This document shows, in pieces, positions 1 to 11,784 of a stretch of 64,000 nt of DNA (positions are counted from its first letter, which is position 1; every line of letters begins with the position of its first letter). This stretch comes from Aedoeadaptatus coxii (GTDB lineage: Bacteria > Bacillota > Clostridia > Tissierellales > Peptoniphilaceae): assembly GCF_001553115.1 (NCBI RefSeq), contig NZ_KQ960183.1, positions 1 to 64,000 of the forward strand, read 5' to 3'. The position numbers and the translations under genes are program-made. Below the pieces are notes generated by a model that was given only the letters and a program-made list of their open reading frames with translations, ran no database searches and was not told the DNA's origin.

Positions 1-156
1 ATCGCAACGCCCTATTCCCTCCTCCTAAGATTCGAGAAAAAGATATTTGAAAGAATGCTTTACTTTTTCTAGAAACAATCTTCCGGAAAATCTTTAAGAT
101 GAATGGCTTGCATTTGAAAGAAATGATGTTACGAGAATCATTTCTTAAAATCTATT

Positions 157-192
157 AAAAAATCCATTGAGGTCTTTTCCCCAATGGATTTT
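157..192 (-). terminator. Rho-independent terminator of the phosphodiester glycosidase gene
   Basis: An 11-bp inverted repeat (159-169 with 182-192) is followed, on the minus strand, by a run of six T (complement of A157-162). It lies just past the stop codon at 197, as expected for the end of the minus-strand XRE/ImmA/glycosidase transcript. Positions 1-156 show no other convincing feature. Confidence 0.85.
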
Positions 193-196
193 CTCT

Positions 197-2308
197 TTAT
201 CTCGATTGTTTTTCGTAAATGGAAATGGTGCGATCGCTCTTTCCATAATATACTTCCATACCCAGGTTTTCCGCGACGAAGCGCAGGGGTATGACGGTGC
301 GGTCATCTCGTATGGCGGCGCCCACATCGAGGGGTACGCTCTTTCCGTTGATGTGCGCTTCCTTGCGATCGGTGGGAAGCTCCAGTGTTTTGCCCTTATA
401 GTGGACGATGGCGGTGCGCTCTTCGGGATTCCATTGCACATCGGCGCCGTAGCTTTCCAAGACGAAGCGCAGGGGCACGAGGGTGCGACTGTTTTCGATG
501 ACGGGGGTCGTGTCCATGGTCATCTTTCTGCCGGCGACGGTGTAGGCGGTTTTTCCTACGGTCATGGCAAGTTTCGTATAGCCCGGAGAATCGACGAGGT
601 AATAAGCACTTTGATTTCCGAAAGTAGCCTCGATGGCGGCGTAGGCGTGGCCGTCGGGTTTTAGCGTAAAGACGGCGGCGGGGGCGTTTAGCCCTTGGCC
701 TGTCGGTTTTTTCCAACTTTCCGTATCGATGGCGGCCTGTGCGTTTTTCACATTCCAGTTCATTTGGTTGGGGTCGAGCTCGATTAAGCGTCCGTTTTTC
801 GTTTTACCTTTCGGCGCGAGGGTGATGCGATTGCCGTTTCTCGTGGCGGCGAGGTTTAAACTTTTCATGGCCGCAGGGCTTGAAATGGTTACGGGGAGTT
901 GGGCGGTGACGCCGTTTTTCATGGTTAAGACGATGTTGGTCTTACCCATGTTGGGCGAGAGGAAGCGACTGTAAATCCATGCGTTTTTGCCGAAAGCCGT
1001 GTCGGTTAGGCTGTAGCCGACGGAGGTAGGTTGTACGGGATGGTAATTGGAATCCCACGCTTTTTTAAGTTTGTACGTAGCAACTTCGCCGAGAACGAGG
1101 GAATTGGGCCCTGCGATTTCGCCTCCGGCGACGGCGGTGCGAGGCGCTTTGTTCATGACGCCGATGCCGTTGACGATTCGTCTTTGAGCGGCGTTGCGTT
1201 CGGGATGGGCGATGACGGTATTTTTGAAATCGCCGTGGCTTCTCGCCACCATGGTGGTGGATCCGCCACCGTCTAAATTAATGGCCTTGTCGACGCCGAA
1301 ATAGGATACGGCAGCAGCCCATTCGGCGAGACGCATGCCGCCGGATTTGCGATTGCGTCCTTCCGTTGCGAGAAGGTACACGGTCTTGCCGTCTTTTGAA
1401 ATGGCGGCGGCACTCCGCGCCCGCACGCCGTCGATGGAATCGGCGTCCATGGTGTAAAGTTTCGGTCGGCCGTTTTCCACGAGGAGGGCGTGGCCGCCGA
1501 TTAAAAATTTCCAGTTTCTGTTAGGATTGACTCGGTAGTTTAATCGCAGGGTGCTTCCGACGGGAACGTGTTTGCGAATAAAGTCTTTGGCGCGGCCGTT
1601 GACCTGCAAAATGTATTTGCCCTTAGGCGTCGCCATGGGAAGGGGGCCATTTAACGACACTTTTTCCACCCGTCCGTTTCCCGCTACGAGGACTTCGCCG
1701 CTTCCCTTCAGGCCTCTCGTGCGCGCCGTCCAAAAGTCGTTGTAAAGTTGAATGGCGTCTTTATGAGAGTGAACTTGGGTGTGGTTAATAATGTAATCGG
1801 CTTTGTTCAGGCCACTAATGGGGTAGCTGGCGCCGTCACTTGCGTAGGCGCCGCCGGAAAAGGTAAAGGATTCGATGTGGGCTCGTCTGTTTCCGTCGAC
1901 GCCGAAGCCGTACAGGCCGATGGATTGCAGAGGAGAGGATTGAAGTTTTCCGCCGACGACGGAGGGGCCGAAGGGCGCGCCTTGCTTCGTCATATTAAAG
2001 AAGTCGCCGTTAATGGCGGCGTAGGCATCGGTGCGATTGGCCATGTTTAAGACGGTATCTTTTCGCGTGTAGGTGCCGGCGCCTGCCAAAACCTCTAAGG
2101 ATGCGTAGGGATTATTGAGATTCACTTGAATGACATCGACGATGTGGTTTCTGCCGCCGACGTTTACCCGCATTTCCCGACGAATGACGCCGGGGGAAAT
2201 TTGAACGCGGCCGTTTTCTTTTATGGCGGCGGCTTCCGCCGGGTGAGCGGATGCCAAAAGGAATAGAACAAGGGCAAAAATAAATACGTAAGGTTTACAA
2301 TGTTTCAA
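197..2308 (-). CDS. Secreted phosphodiester glycosidase family protein with C-terminal stalk domain
   Basis: 703 aa. The first ~26 residues form a signal peptide (basic start, hydrophobic core, AEA cleavage site), so the protein is exported. The middle carries a phosphodiester glycosidase (NAGPA-type) domain, recognisable from the NLDGGGSTT block and the preceding RSAAAISKDGKTVYLLATEG stretch; members of this family remove sugar residues linked through phosphodiesters. The last ~110 residues are a copper amine oxidase N-terminal-like stalk domain (NSRTLVPLRFVLESYGADVQW and RTVIPLRFVAENLGMEV repeats), common on Clostridia surface proteins. The start is TTG at 2308 with a GAGGTG ribosome site at 2314-2319. 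It sits 24 bp behind the ImmA gene and is probably cotranscribed with the XRE/ImmA pair. The exact substrate is unknown; a wall or teichoic-type polymer is an inference. Confidence 0.85.
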   Translation of the reverse strand: MKHCKPYVFIFALVLFLLASAHPAEAAAIKENGRVQISPGVIRREMRVNVGGRNHIVDVIQVNLNNPYASLEVLAGAGTYTRKDTVLNMANRTDAYAAINGDFFNMTKQGAPFGPSVVGGKLQSSPLQSIGLYGFGVDGNRRAHIESFTFSGGAYASDGASYPISGLNKADYIINHTQVHSHKDAIQLYNDFWTARTRGLKGSGEVLVAGNGRVEKVSLNGPLPMATPKGKYILQVNGRAKDFIRKHVPVGSTLRLNYRVNPNRNWKFLIGGHALLVENGRPKLYTMDADSIDGVRARSAAAISKDGKTVYLLATEGRNRKSGGMRLAEWAAAVSYFGVDKAINLDGGGSTTMVARSHGDFKNTVIAHPERNAAQRRIVNGIGVMNKAPRTAVAGGEIAGPNSLVLGEVATYKLKKAWDSNYHPVQPTSVGYSLTDTAFGKNAWIYSRFLSPNMGKTNIVLTMKNGVTAQLPVTISSPAAMKSLNLAATRNGNRITLAPKGKTKNGRLIELDPNQMNWNVKNAQAAIDTESWKKPTGQGLNAPAAVFTLKPDGHAYAAIEATFGNQSAYYLVDSPGYTKLAMTVGKTAYTVAGRKMTMDTTPVIENSRTLVPLRFVLESYGADVQWNPEERTAIVHYKGKTLELPTDRKEAHINGKSVPLDVGAAIRDDRTVIPLRFVAENLGMEVYYGKSDRTISIYEKQSR

Positions 2309-2332
2309 AACAACACCTCTTTCTTCTGACTG

Positions 2333-2866
2333 TCATACGTCATGGCGTCCGTCGATTTTTGAGAAGAAGCCGTTGTCCGGAGCTTCTTTAAAACCTAAAT
2401 CGTAGCCCATGCGCTGCATTTCGTTGAGTTTAAAGATCATCAGATTGACGTCTACGGAAAAGGCCTTTGCCATATCGGGGTAGGAATAGCCCGCTTTCGC
2501 CATTTGATAGACCTGTTCTTCGTCTAAAAGATAATGGGCGCAAAAAATATTCGCCTCCAGTTCCCGCTCGTCGGTTAAATGGAAGAGCGTGTACTCCACT
2601 AATTCCCCGTCTTTTGCAAAATCGCGATGGAACAGATGATGGCCTAATTCGTGGGCGAAAACCATGCGCTGAATGGCTTCGTCCACTCTGTCGTTATAAA
2701 AGACGAAGGGATTTTTTAAAATCACTTTGTACATGCCCAAAAGCCGTGTACTCGTGTCCATGGGAATTAAGATCACGCCCTCTTCTTCGAGGGCCTTTTT
2801 AGGATCGGGGCCGTGGCGATTGCGAATGCGCAAAGCCTCTCGGTAAAGACGTTCGTAGCGAGACAT
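2333..2866 (-). CDS. ImmA/IrrE family metallopeptidase
   Basis: 177 aa. It contains the zinc-protease motif HELGHHLFHR after a typical QRMVFAHELGHH context, followed by a downstream glutamate-rich helix (ERELEANIFCAHYLL) that supplies the third metal ligand in this family. ImmA/IrrE proteases cleave a partner XRE-type repressor after a stress signal. The partner is evidently the gene directly upstream: the ATG at 2866 follows the XRE stop codon with no gap. Because the pair is divergent from a DNA-damage-tolerance polymerase, this protease is a good candidate for the switch that derepresses that polymerase. No phage genes are nearby, so it appears to be a chromosomal regulatory pair rather than a prophage remnant. 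Confidence 0.88.
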   Translation of the reverse strand: MSRYERLYREALRIRNRHGPDPKKALEEEGVILIPMDTSTRLLGMYKVILKNPFVFYNDRVDEAIQRMVFAHELGHHLFHRDFAKDGELVEYTLFHLTDERELEANIFCAHYLLDEEQVYQMAKAGYSYPDMAKAFSVDVNLMIFKLNEMQRMGYDLGFKEAPDNGFFSKIDGRHDV

Positions 2867-3277
2867 TTACACATCGCCCTTTCCGCCCTTAGGGGCGTAT
2901 TTTTTATTTTCAAGCTTCGCTCGGAAATACGCTTCCTGAATGGCCTCGAACACGGCCTGCTTGTCCTCTTCGTCTAATCGACCGCCGGCAAAAAGGCCGA
3001 TAACCCCTTCCACCAATTCTTCCGCATCCTTTGCGCCCTTATGGCCGTAGCGTTCCCGCGCGTGAAGCACAAAGGCATCCTCGTCGGTTAATAAATAGGC
3101 TTTAGGCACGTTAAAAAGCTCGGCGAGCTTGTCGTAGGTTTCTTCGTAACGGGGGCGAAGGCCGCCGGTTTCATAATTTGAAATGGTCCTCAACGAAACA
3201 TTCAGGGCGTCGGCCAATGCTTGCTGGGTCATTTTTTGTTCCCTGCGTAGGGATTTTATTTTTTCTCCAAAGGTCAT
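2867..3277 (-). CDS. XRE-family transcriptional regulator (probable ImmA target)
   Basis: 136 aa. The N-terminal ~60 residues are a Cro/CI helix-turn-helix (GEKIKSLRREQKMTQQALAD, then LNVSLRTISNYETGG). The rest is a charged tail of the sort cleaved by ImmA-type partners. I chose the ATG at 3277 because a GAGGTGA ribosome site (3280-3286) stands in front of it and the helix-turn-helix begins at once; a longer frame back to 3337 would run through the operators. The gene is divergent from the Y-family polymerase, and the shared 147-bp spacer carries four copies or half-copies of a palindrome that should be its binding site. Confidence 0.88.
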   Translation of the reverse strand: MTFGEKIKSLRREQKMTQQALADALNVSLRTISNYETGGLRPRYEETYDKLAELFNVPKAYLLTDEDAFVLHARERYGHKGAKDAEELVEGVIGLFAGGRLDEEDKQAVFEAIQEAYFRAKLENKKYAPKGGKGDV

Positions 3278-3290
3278 AGTCACCTCAAAC

Positions 3291-3401
3291 ACGCAATTCA
3301 ATTTCGTAAAAATTAAAATAAACCTTGATACACGCAATTAAATTGCGTAAAATAAACGCAAATAAGAATTCTAATTGCGTAAATCATAATTTGAATTGCG
3401 C
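3291..3401. promoter_or_regulatory. Phased palindromic operators between the XRE gene and the polymerase gene
   Basis: A perfect 17-bp palindrome, ACGCAATTAAATTGCGT, is at 3332-3348. A near-perfect copy (one mismatch) is at 3291-3307. Two further copies keep only the right half: one ending at 3380 (3364-3380) and one at 3385-3401. The centres are at about 3299, 3340, 3372 and 3393, so the gaps are 41, 32 and 21 bp, close to 4, 3 and 2 helical turns. A candidate -10 (CATAAT, 3385-3390) for the plus-strand polymerase gene lies in the last half-site. The sites probably bind the adjacent XRE protein cooperatively and control both directions. Confidence 0.72.
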
Positions 3402-3424
3402 CTTTTGTCAAGAAAGGTTGGCCT

Positions 3425-4663
3425 ATGGAACGGGTAATATTACATTCGGACATGAACAGCTGCTACGCCTCCATCGAGATTCAAAAAAATCCCGCCCTTC
3501 GCGGCAAACCCGTGGTGGTTGGGGGACATGAAGAAGATCGCCACGGCATTGTGCTGGCGAAAAGTCAGGAGGCGAAGGCTTACGGCATTCAAACGGCGGA
3601 GCCTCTTTGGGAGGCCCATCGAAAATGCCCGAATCTTATTGTCGTGCCTCCTCATTACGACGACTATTTGGATTTTTCCCGTCGGGCGCGGAAAATTTAT
3701 TACGATTATACCAATCAGGTGGAGCCTTTCGGTCTCGACGAATGTTGGCTCGATGTCACCGGATCCGTCCATCTTTTCGGAAGCGGCGAAACCATCGCCC
3801 ACACCATTCGGAAGAGGATTAAAAAAGAATTGGGCATTACCGTTTCCATCGGCGTAAGCTTTACAAAGACTTTTGCGAAACTGGGAAGCGACATGAAAAA
3901 GCCCGACGCCGTAACGGTGATCCCGAAAGATCAATACCGGAGCATCGTCTATCCGCTTCCCGTGGAAAGCATGATCGGCATCGGACGGAAGACGAAGGAA
4001 AAGCTCAATCGTCTGGGTATTATTACCTTGGGAGATTTGGCGCGCACAGAACCTATGCTCCTCGGAAAGCGGCTCGGCGTCGTCGGGGTAAAGCTTTGGC
4101 AAAAAGTGTGGGGCTTCGACGACGATCCCGTGGCCGATTACGATTACCGGCCGGAAATTAAAACCGTGGGCAACGGCATCACCTTGCGGGAAGATCTCTT
4201 AAACGACGTGGAGGTGCGGCGTATTTTACAAATTCTTTCATTTAAAGTCTCTCGCCGACTTCGGGAATACGGGTTGGAGGCGGAGGGAATCGATTTGCAT
4301 TTGAAAGATTCCCATTTCGTAGGCTACAGTTTTCAATCCGTCCTTCCCTACGGCGGGCAAACGTCCTTTTTGCTTCGGGACGGCGCCTTCGATTTATACC
4401 GCTCCCGTTACGACGGTCGCCTGCCTATTCGTGCCATTACCCTTCGGGCCATTCGCCTCGTGCCGGAAAAACACGCCATTCAAAGGGACATGTTTTCCGA
4501 TTACGACAAGCAGAAAAAAGAAGAGGCATTGGATAAAGCTCTTCACGGCATCAAAGCCCGTTACGGCGACGGCGCCGTTACCTTCCTCGGGCTTTTAGAA
4601 GATACGAAAATGCCGCGCCTCACCACCGACATCGTCACGTTACCCCACGGGTATCAACGTTAG
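3425..4663 (+). CDS. dinB: Y-family DNA polymerase (DNA polymerase IV, DinB/UmuC type)
   Basis: 412 aa, full length for the family. It performs translesion synthesis past damaged bases without proofreading. Visible features: the palm start HSDMNSCYASIE with catalytic D9, the catalytic pair D105-E106 in FGLDECWLDV, the TVSIGVSFTKTFAKLGSDMKKP block with the steric-gate/finger region, a helix-hairpin-helix (MIGIGRKTKEKLNRLGI), and a C-terminal little-finger domain. There is no obvious beta-clamp peptide at the extreme C terminus. The ATG is preceded by AGAAAGG at 3411-3417. Its control region is shared with the XRE/ImmA pair, which suggests damage- or stress-induced expression that does not depend on a recognisable LexA box. 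Confidence 0.93.
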   Translation: MERVILHSDMNSCYASIEIQKNPALRGKPVVVGGHEEDRHGIVLAKSQEAKAYGIQTAEPLWEAHRKCPNLIVVPPHYDDYLDFSRRARKIYYDYTNQVEPFGLDECWLDVTGSVHLFGSGETIAHTIRKRIKKELGITVSIGVSFTKTFAKLGSDMKKPDAVTVIPKDQYRSIVYPLPVESMIGIGRKTKEKLNRLGIITLGDLARTEPMLLGKRLGVVGVKLWQKVWGFDDDPVADYDYRPEIKTVGNGITLREDLLNDVEVRRILQILSFKVSRRLREYGLEAEGIDLHLKDSHFVGYSFQSVLPYGGQTSFLLRDGAFDLYRSRYDGRLPIRAITLRAIRLVPEKHAIQRDMFSDYDKQKKEEALDKALHGIKARYGDGAVTFLGLLEDTKMPRLTTDIVTLPHGYQR

Positions 4664-4696
4664 GGGAAGGATTATCTATTGAATAACAGGGAATAA

Positions 4697-4730
4697 AATA
4701 GATTGAATACATTGAATCTATTGTGATACT
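4697..4730 (+). promoter_or_regulatory. Possible promoter/operator of the ATP synthase operon
   Basis: An 8-bp inverted repeat, AATAGATT (4697-4704) and AATCTATT (4715-4722), overlaps a possible promoter: TTGAAT at 4703-4708, 16-bp spacer, GATACT at 4725-4730. The first ATP synthase gene starts at 4772. No terminator for the polymerase gene is visible, so some readthrough is possible. The assignment is tentative. Confidence 0.35.
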
Positions 4731-4771
4731 CCGCTAAAATAGAAGAATAGTGGGATGAAAGGAGGGTGCTC

Positions 4772-4972
4772 ATGAAAAAGTCGCCGTACACGGGTTTGGC
4801 CTTGATTACACAAGTAGGACTCAATGTGTTGATTCCTATTTTAGGCTGTATGTTGTTCGGCCTTTGGCTCGAGAAAAAATTCAACAGCCGCGGCATCCTT
4901 TTAATCGTCTTTACTTTAATCGGCATCGCCGCCGGCATCGGCAATATTCTTAAACTCGGAAAAAATCTATGA
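4772..4972 (+). CDS. atpZ: AtpZ/AtpI-family small membrane protein of the ATP synthase operon
   Basis: 66 aa with two membrane helices (GLALITQVGLNVLIPILGCM and GILLIVFTLIGIAAGIGNIL). AtpZ-type proteins are encoded at the head of Firmicutes F-ATPase operons and are linked to assembly of the c ring or Mg2+ handling. I chose ATG 4772 because AAAGGAGG ends at 4765, leaving a 6-nt spacer; an in-frame GTG at 4766 would abut the ribosome site. The end overlaps the next gene by the ATGA arrangement. Confidence 0.8.
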   Translation: MKKSPYTGLALITQVGLNVLIPILGCMLFGLWLEKKFNSRGILLIVFTLIGIAAGIGNILKLGKNL

Positions 4973-5355
4973 AGGACCGATTTACGAACGAATACATTGC
5001 CATCGCCTTCGGCGTCATGCTTTTCGCCTCGGGGATGATGATCTTGCTTATAAAGAACTGGAAACCCTATGTAGGGGGCTGGGTCTTCGGCTGTCTCATC
5101 GCCATGGCGATGTTCAAATTAATGTTTTTCACGTTCTCTCGGGCGGTGGAGAAGACGGAAAGAGGTGCGTCAGTTTTTGTCGGCGTGCACTATTTTTTAC
5201 GTCTCACACTTTACGCCGTCGTCCTCGCCGTTTCGGCGAAGGCGGAGTATTTAAGTTTGGCGACGACTTTCTTCGGTCTGTTGTCCATAAAATACGTGAT
5301 CTTAATTAGGAACATGTTCGACTATCTTCGCAGTAAGAAAGGAGGGCGCTTTTGA
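4969..5355 (+). CDS. atpI: ATP synthase subunit I (AtpI)
   Basis: 128 aa, with four predicted membrane helices: IAIAFGVMLFASGMMILLI, YVGGWVFGCLIAMAMFKLMF, FLRLTLYAVVLAV and SLATTFFGLLSIKYVILI. AtpI is a poorly conserved assembly factor of the membrane rotor; identification rests on size, topology and position between atpZ and atpB. The ATG overlaps the atpZ stop codon, so translation is probably coupled. A strong AAAGGAGGGC near its 3' end serves atpB. Confidence 0.75.
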   Translation: MKDRFTNEYIAIAFGVMLFASGMMILLIKNWKPYVGGWVFGCLIAMAMFKLMFFTFSRAVEKTERGASVFVGVHYFLRLTLYAVVLAVSAKAEYLSLATTFFGLLSIKYVILIRNMFDYLRSKKGGRF

Positions 5356-6077
5356 AACGTGGTATTGTCTTCCATGCAGGAGGGCAGGACATCTGGCTCC
5401 ACGAATCGCTGTTCACGACCTTTGTTATCGTCACAGTGCTTACGATTCTGAGCCTGTATATTCACTCAAAAATCAAAAAAGCCGATATTCACGACAAGCC
5501 CACGGGTATTTTGCACATTGTGGAAATCGCCGTCGACGCCATTAACGGCTTGACGACGCAAACCATGGGCGAGCACAATTTAGGCTTTGCGCCTTATATG
5601 CTCACCTTGGCCACCTTTTTATTTTGCGCAAACTTATCCGGCCTTTTAGGTTTTGTACCGCCTACGAGCGATTACAATGTCACCTTGGCCCTTGCGCTTA
5701 TTACCTTTGTCCTGATCCACTTTTTCTCCGTTAAGACGAAGGGAATCGGAGGTTATTTAAAACAATACGCCGAACCCATCGCCATTTTAACGCCGATCAA
5801 TATTTTAGGGGAGCTCGCCAACCCCATTTCATTGAGCTTCCGTCTGTTCGGCAATATTTTAAGCGGTGTGTTGATTATGGGTTTGGTATACCAAGGTCTG
5901 GGTTTGATTTCTCAATTTTTAATCCCCGTCGTCGCATGGCCACTGCACGGTTACTTCGACGTATTCAGCGGATTATTGCAAACATTCATTTTCGTCATGT
6001 TGTCGATGACTTATATCAACTCCAATATGGCGGATCCTGAAGAAATTGCCGCACGACAAGCGGCGAAGCGGTCGTAA
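5352..6077 (+). CDS. atpB: F-type ATP synthase subunit a
   Basis: 241 aa. This is the stator half-channel of the membrane Fo part. Six hydrophobic segments are visible, with the conserved SLSFRLFGNILSG helix containing the essential arginine that faces the rotor glutamate, and the C-terminal FDVFSGLLQTFIFVMLSMTYI helix. Translation starts at TTG 5352, with AAAGGAGGGC at 5338-5346; the start overlaps the stop of subunit I by 4 bases. Confidence 0.95.
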   Translation: MKRGIVFHAGGQDIWLHESLFTTFVIVTVLTILSLYIHSKIKKADIHDKPTGILHIVEIAVDAINGLTTQTMGEHNLGFAPYMLTLATFLFCANLSGLLGFVPPTSDYNVTLALALITFVLIHFFSVKTKGIGGYLKQYAEPIAILTPINILGELANPISLSFRLFGNILSGVLIMGLVYQGLGLISQFLIPVVAWPLHGYFDVFSGLLQTFIFVMLSMTYINSNMADPEEIAARQAAKRS

Positions 6078-6097
6078 TTATAAATAAAACAGCATAG

Positions 6098-6367
<270 letters not shown>

Positions 6368-6404
6368 GCTCGGGAAACAGAATCACACGAAAGGAGTTGT
6401 CCCT

Positions 6405-6905
6405 ATGGAAATTTTTGTCGTGCCGGATCTATGGAATGTCTTGGCACAATGGGGCGCCACCCTCATCCTGTTTCTCGTCATTCGCCATTTCGTCTATCAA
6501 CCGATGAACGATTTTTTGGCGAAGCGGCAAGCGTCCATCGCCTCGGAAATCGAAGAGGCGCAAAAAGAACGCGTGGAAGCGGAACGCTTAAAGTCCGATT
6601 ATGAACAAAAATTGAGAGACGCCAAAGAAGAAGGTGCCGAAATCATCGAAAGATCCCGGGAACGAGGTCGCGAACTTGAAAAGTCCGCTTCGGAAGAAGC
6701 GCAGACCCGTGCAACGGCCATGATCGAAAAGGCCAAGGCCGATATCGAACGGGAAAAGGCGAAGGCGCGCCAAGATGTGCAAAATGAAACATCGGATCTC
6801 GCCGTCATGATCGCTGAAAAACTCTTAAACGACACCATCGATGAAAAGCATAACGACGAACTGATCAATGGCTTGATCCAAGATTTGGAGAAGCGCCATG
6901 TTTGA
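6405..6905 (+). CDS. atpF: F-type ATP synthase subunit b
   Basis: 166 aa. One N-terminal membrane helix (VLAQWGATLILFLVIRHFVY) is followed by a long charged coiled coil of the peripheral stalk (residues ~40-150, rich in Glu, Lys, Ala and Arg). This stalk holds the F1 head against rotation. AAAGGAG precedes the ATG. The last 8 bases overlap the start of atpH. Confidence 0.95.
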   Translation: MEIFVVPDLWNVLAQWGATLILFLVIRHFVYQPMNDFLAKRQASIASEIEEAQKERVEAERLKSDYEQKLRDAKEEGAEIIERSRERGRELEKSASEEAQTRATAMIEKAKADIEREKAKARQDVQNETSDLAVMIAEKLLNDTIDEKHNDELINGLIQDLEKRHV

Positions 6906-7428
6906 TGAAGCGATTACCAAATACAGTGTCGCCCTCTATGAAGTGGCATTGGAACAAGATGATTTTATGCTCGACGATTTGGATACGATTCGCACAGCCT
7001 ATGAAAATAGCGATTTACGACTCGCCCTTATGCATCCGCGAATTTCCAACGAAAGAAAGCGCGAAATCATCGAAGGTATTTTCGCAAAAGATATTCCGGC
7101 GACCCTTTTAAACTTTCTCTACGTCCTTTCGGACAACAGGAGAAGCCATCTCGTCGCCGATATTTTAAATGCCTATGAAGATCTTTGTTACGAGGAGAGA
7201 AACATCGAGCGCATCCTCGTCTTAACGCCTTTTGAACTTACAGAAGACAAACTCCGCGCCATTGGAGATGCCTATAAAGGCGCCAGAGGCGGAGAAGTGG
7301 AAGTGCGTCAGAGAATCGATAAAAGCCTAATCGGCGGGGTGAAACTCGTCACCGATCACGGCGTCATCGACCGCTCGATTCATAGACAGCTTAACGATCT
7401 TAAGCGAACCCTTAAACACAATGCATAG
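6898..7428 (+). CDS. atpH: F-type ATP synthase subunit delta
   Basis: 176 aa. An all-helical N-terminal domain (AITKYSVALYEVALEQ) binds the top of F1, and the C-terminal part carries the conserved KSLIGGVKLVTDHGVIDRSI motif. It ties the b-subunit stalk to F1. The ATG overlaps the end of atpF by 8 bases, which indicates coupled translation. It ends 11 bp before atpA. Confidence 0.95.
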   Translation: MFDEAITKYSVALYEVALEQDDFMLDDLDTIRTAYENSDLRLALMHPRISNERKREIIEGIFAKDIPATLLNFLYVLSDNRRSHLVADILNAYEDLCYEERNIERILVLTPFELTEDKLRAIGDAYKGARGGEVEVRQRIDKSLIGGVKLVTDHGVIDRSIHRQLNDLKRTLKHNA

Positions 7429-7439
7429 AGAGGTGAGAT

Positions 7440-8939
7440 ATGAATCTGAGATCAAAAGAGATCAGCTCCGTGATTCGGGAGCAGATCAAGAATTATAATG
7501 TAGATTTGGTCATGGAAGATGTGGGCACCGTCATCGAAGTCGGCGACGGCATCGCCCGTATTTTCGGACTGCAAAACGCAAAGGCCGGCGAACTCATCGA
7601 ATTCCCCGGAGGAATCTACGGCATGGTGCAAAACCTTGAAGTAGGCAATGTGGGCGTCGTCTTATTAGGTGATGCCGACATTAAAGAAGGGGATGAAGTT
7701 AAAGCTACGGGTAAAGTAGTACAAGTTCCCGTCGGCGAAGGCCTTTTAGGGCGGGTCGTCAACGCTTTGGGCGCGCCTATCGACGGCAAAGGGGATTACC
7801 CTTACGACAAGACCATGCCCATCGAAAAGATCGCCCCCGGCGTCATTACGAGAGAATCGGTGAACGTGCCCCTTCAAACGGGAACCAAAGCCATCGACGC
7901 TTTATTCCCCATCGGTCGGGGTCAACGGGAGTTGATTATCGGCGACCGCCAAACAGGTAAAACGGCCATCGCCATCGACGCCATTATCAATCAAAAAGAT
8001 ACCGACGTCATTTGTATTTACGTGGCCATCGGTCAAAAGACGTCGACGGTGGCGCAAATCGTCGACACATTAGAACAACACGACGCCATGGATCACACCA
8101 TCGTCGTAGCGGCGACGGCGGCGGAACTTTCGCCTATTCAATACATCGCCCCCTACGCCGGCGTTACCATGGCGGAAGAATTTATGGCACAGGGTAAAGA
8201 CGTGCTCATCGTCTACGACGATTTATCCAAACACGCCGTAGCCTACAGAACCATGAGTCTTCTTTTACGTCGTCCGCCGGGACGTGAAGCTTTCCCCGGC
8301 GACGTATTCTATCTGCATTCGAGATTACTCGAGCGTGCAGCGCGCATGAGCAAGGAATACGGCGGCGGATCCATTACGGCCCTGCCCATTATCGAGACAC
8401 AGGCAGGGGACATTTCCGCCTATATTCCCACCAACGTCATCTCCATTACCGACGGGCAAATCTTCCTGGAAACGGATATGTTCTTTGCAGGGCAACGCCC
8501 GGCCATTAACACCGGCCTTTCCGTATCCCGTGTCGGCGGCGCGGCACAAACAAAAGCCATTAAGAAAATTTCCAGTTCGATGAAATTGGATTTGGCACAG
8601 TACCGCGACCTGGCATCCTTCGCCCAATTCGGCTCGGAGCTCGATAAAGAAACCCGCCGCACATTGGCTCAAGGGGAACGGATGATGCGCGTCTTGCGTC
8701 AACCTCAATACCAACCGATGAAGCTCGAACATCAAGTGCTCGTGCTGTACGCGGTGACCAAAGGTTATATGCTCGATGTGGACGTGGAAAAAGTTTCCGA
8801 ATTTGAAAAAGATTATATCCTCTTTGTGGAAAACAACTATCACCACATCGTGGAACAATTGGAAAAAGAAAAAGACTTAACGCCGGAGATTGAAGAGGCC
8901 ATTAAGGAAAGTCTCGTCGAATTTAAGAAGACGAAATAG
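7440..8939 (+). CDS. atpA: F-type ATP synthase subunit alpha
   Basis: 499 aa, usual length. It is the non-catalytic nucleotide-binding subunit of F1. Visible motifs: Walker [14 protein letters not shown], the [20 protein letters not shown] region, and [20 protein letters not shown]. The N-terminal beta-barrel begins with [17 protein letters not shown]. The ribosome site is AGAGGTGAG, and atpG follows after 11 bases. Confidence 0.97.
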   Translation: MNLRSKEISSVIREQIKNYNVDLVMEDVGTVIEVGDGIARIFGLQNAKAGELIEFPGGIYGMVQNLEVGNVGVVLLGDADIKEGDEVKATGKVVQVPVGEGLLGRVVNALGAPIDGKGDYPYDKTMPIEKIAPGVITRESVNVPLQTGTKAIDALFPIGRGQRELIIGDRQTGKTAIAIDAIINQKDTDVICIYVAIGQKTSTVAQIVDTLEQHDAMDHTIVVAATAAELSPIQYIAPYAGVTMAEEFMAQGKDVLIVYDDLSKHAVAYRTMSLLLRRPPGREAFPGDVFYLHSRLLERAARMSKEYGGGSITALPIIETQAGDISAYIPTNVISITDGQIFLETDMFFAGQRPAINTGLSVSRVGGAAQTKAIKKISSSMKLDLAQYRDLASFAQFGSELDKETRRTLAQGERMMRVLRQPQYQPMKLEHQVLVLYAVTKGYMLDVDVEKVSEFEKDYILFVENNYHHIVEQLEKEKDLTPEIEEAIKESLVEFKKTK

Positions 8940-8950
8940 GAGGTTTTCCA

Positions 8951-11624
<2,674 letters not shown>

Positions 11625-11626
<2 letters not shown>

Positions 11627-11658
11627 AGAAAGAACACGTTTACGCGTGTTCTTTTTTT
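11625..11658 (+). terminator. Terminator of the ATP synthase operon
   Basis: GAACACG (11632-11638) pairs with CGTGTTC (11645-11651), extended by A:T pairs, and is followed by seven T (11652-11658). It begins at the last base of the atpC stop codon. Confidence 0.92.
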
Positions 11659-11784
11659 GTGCCGCAAGCTGCAATTTTTAACGGAGCGCCCAAACACAAT
11701 CCGTAGCATGATACAATAAAGGGCGATAGAAGTAGTAGGATAGTCCCTAATATTTTGAGGGCTTAGATTAGCCAGGAGGTCAAC

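Noticed and set aside
2467-2802. Plus-strand frame opposite the ImmA gene
   Set aside because: A composition shadow of the protease gene; no start signal and proline/arginine-rich nonsense content.
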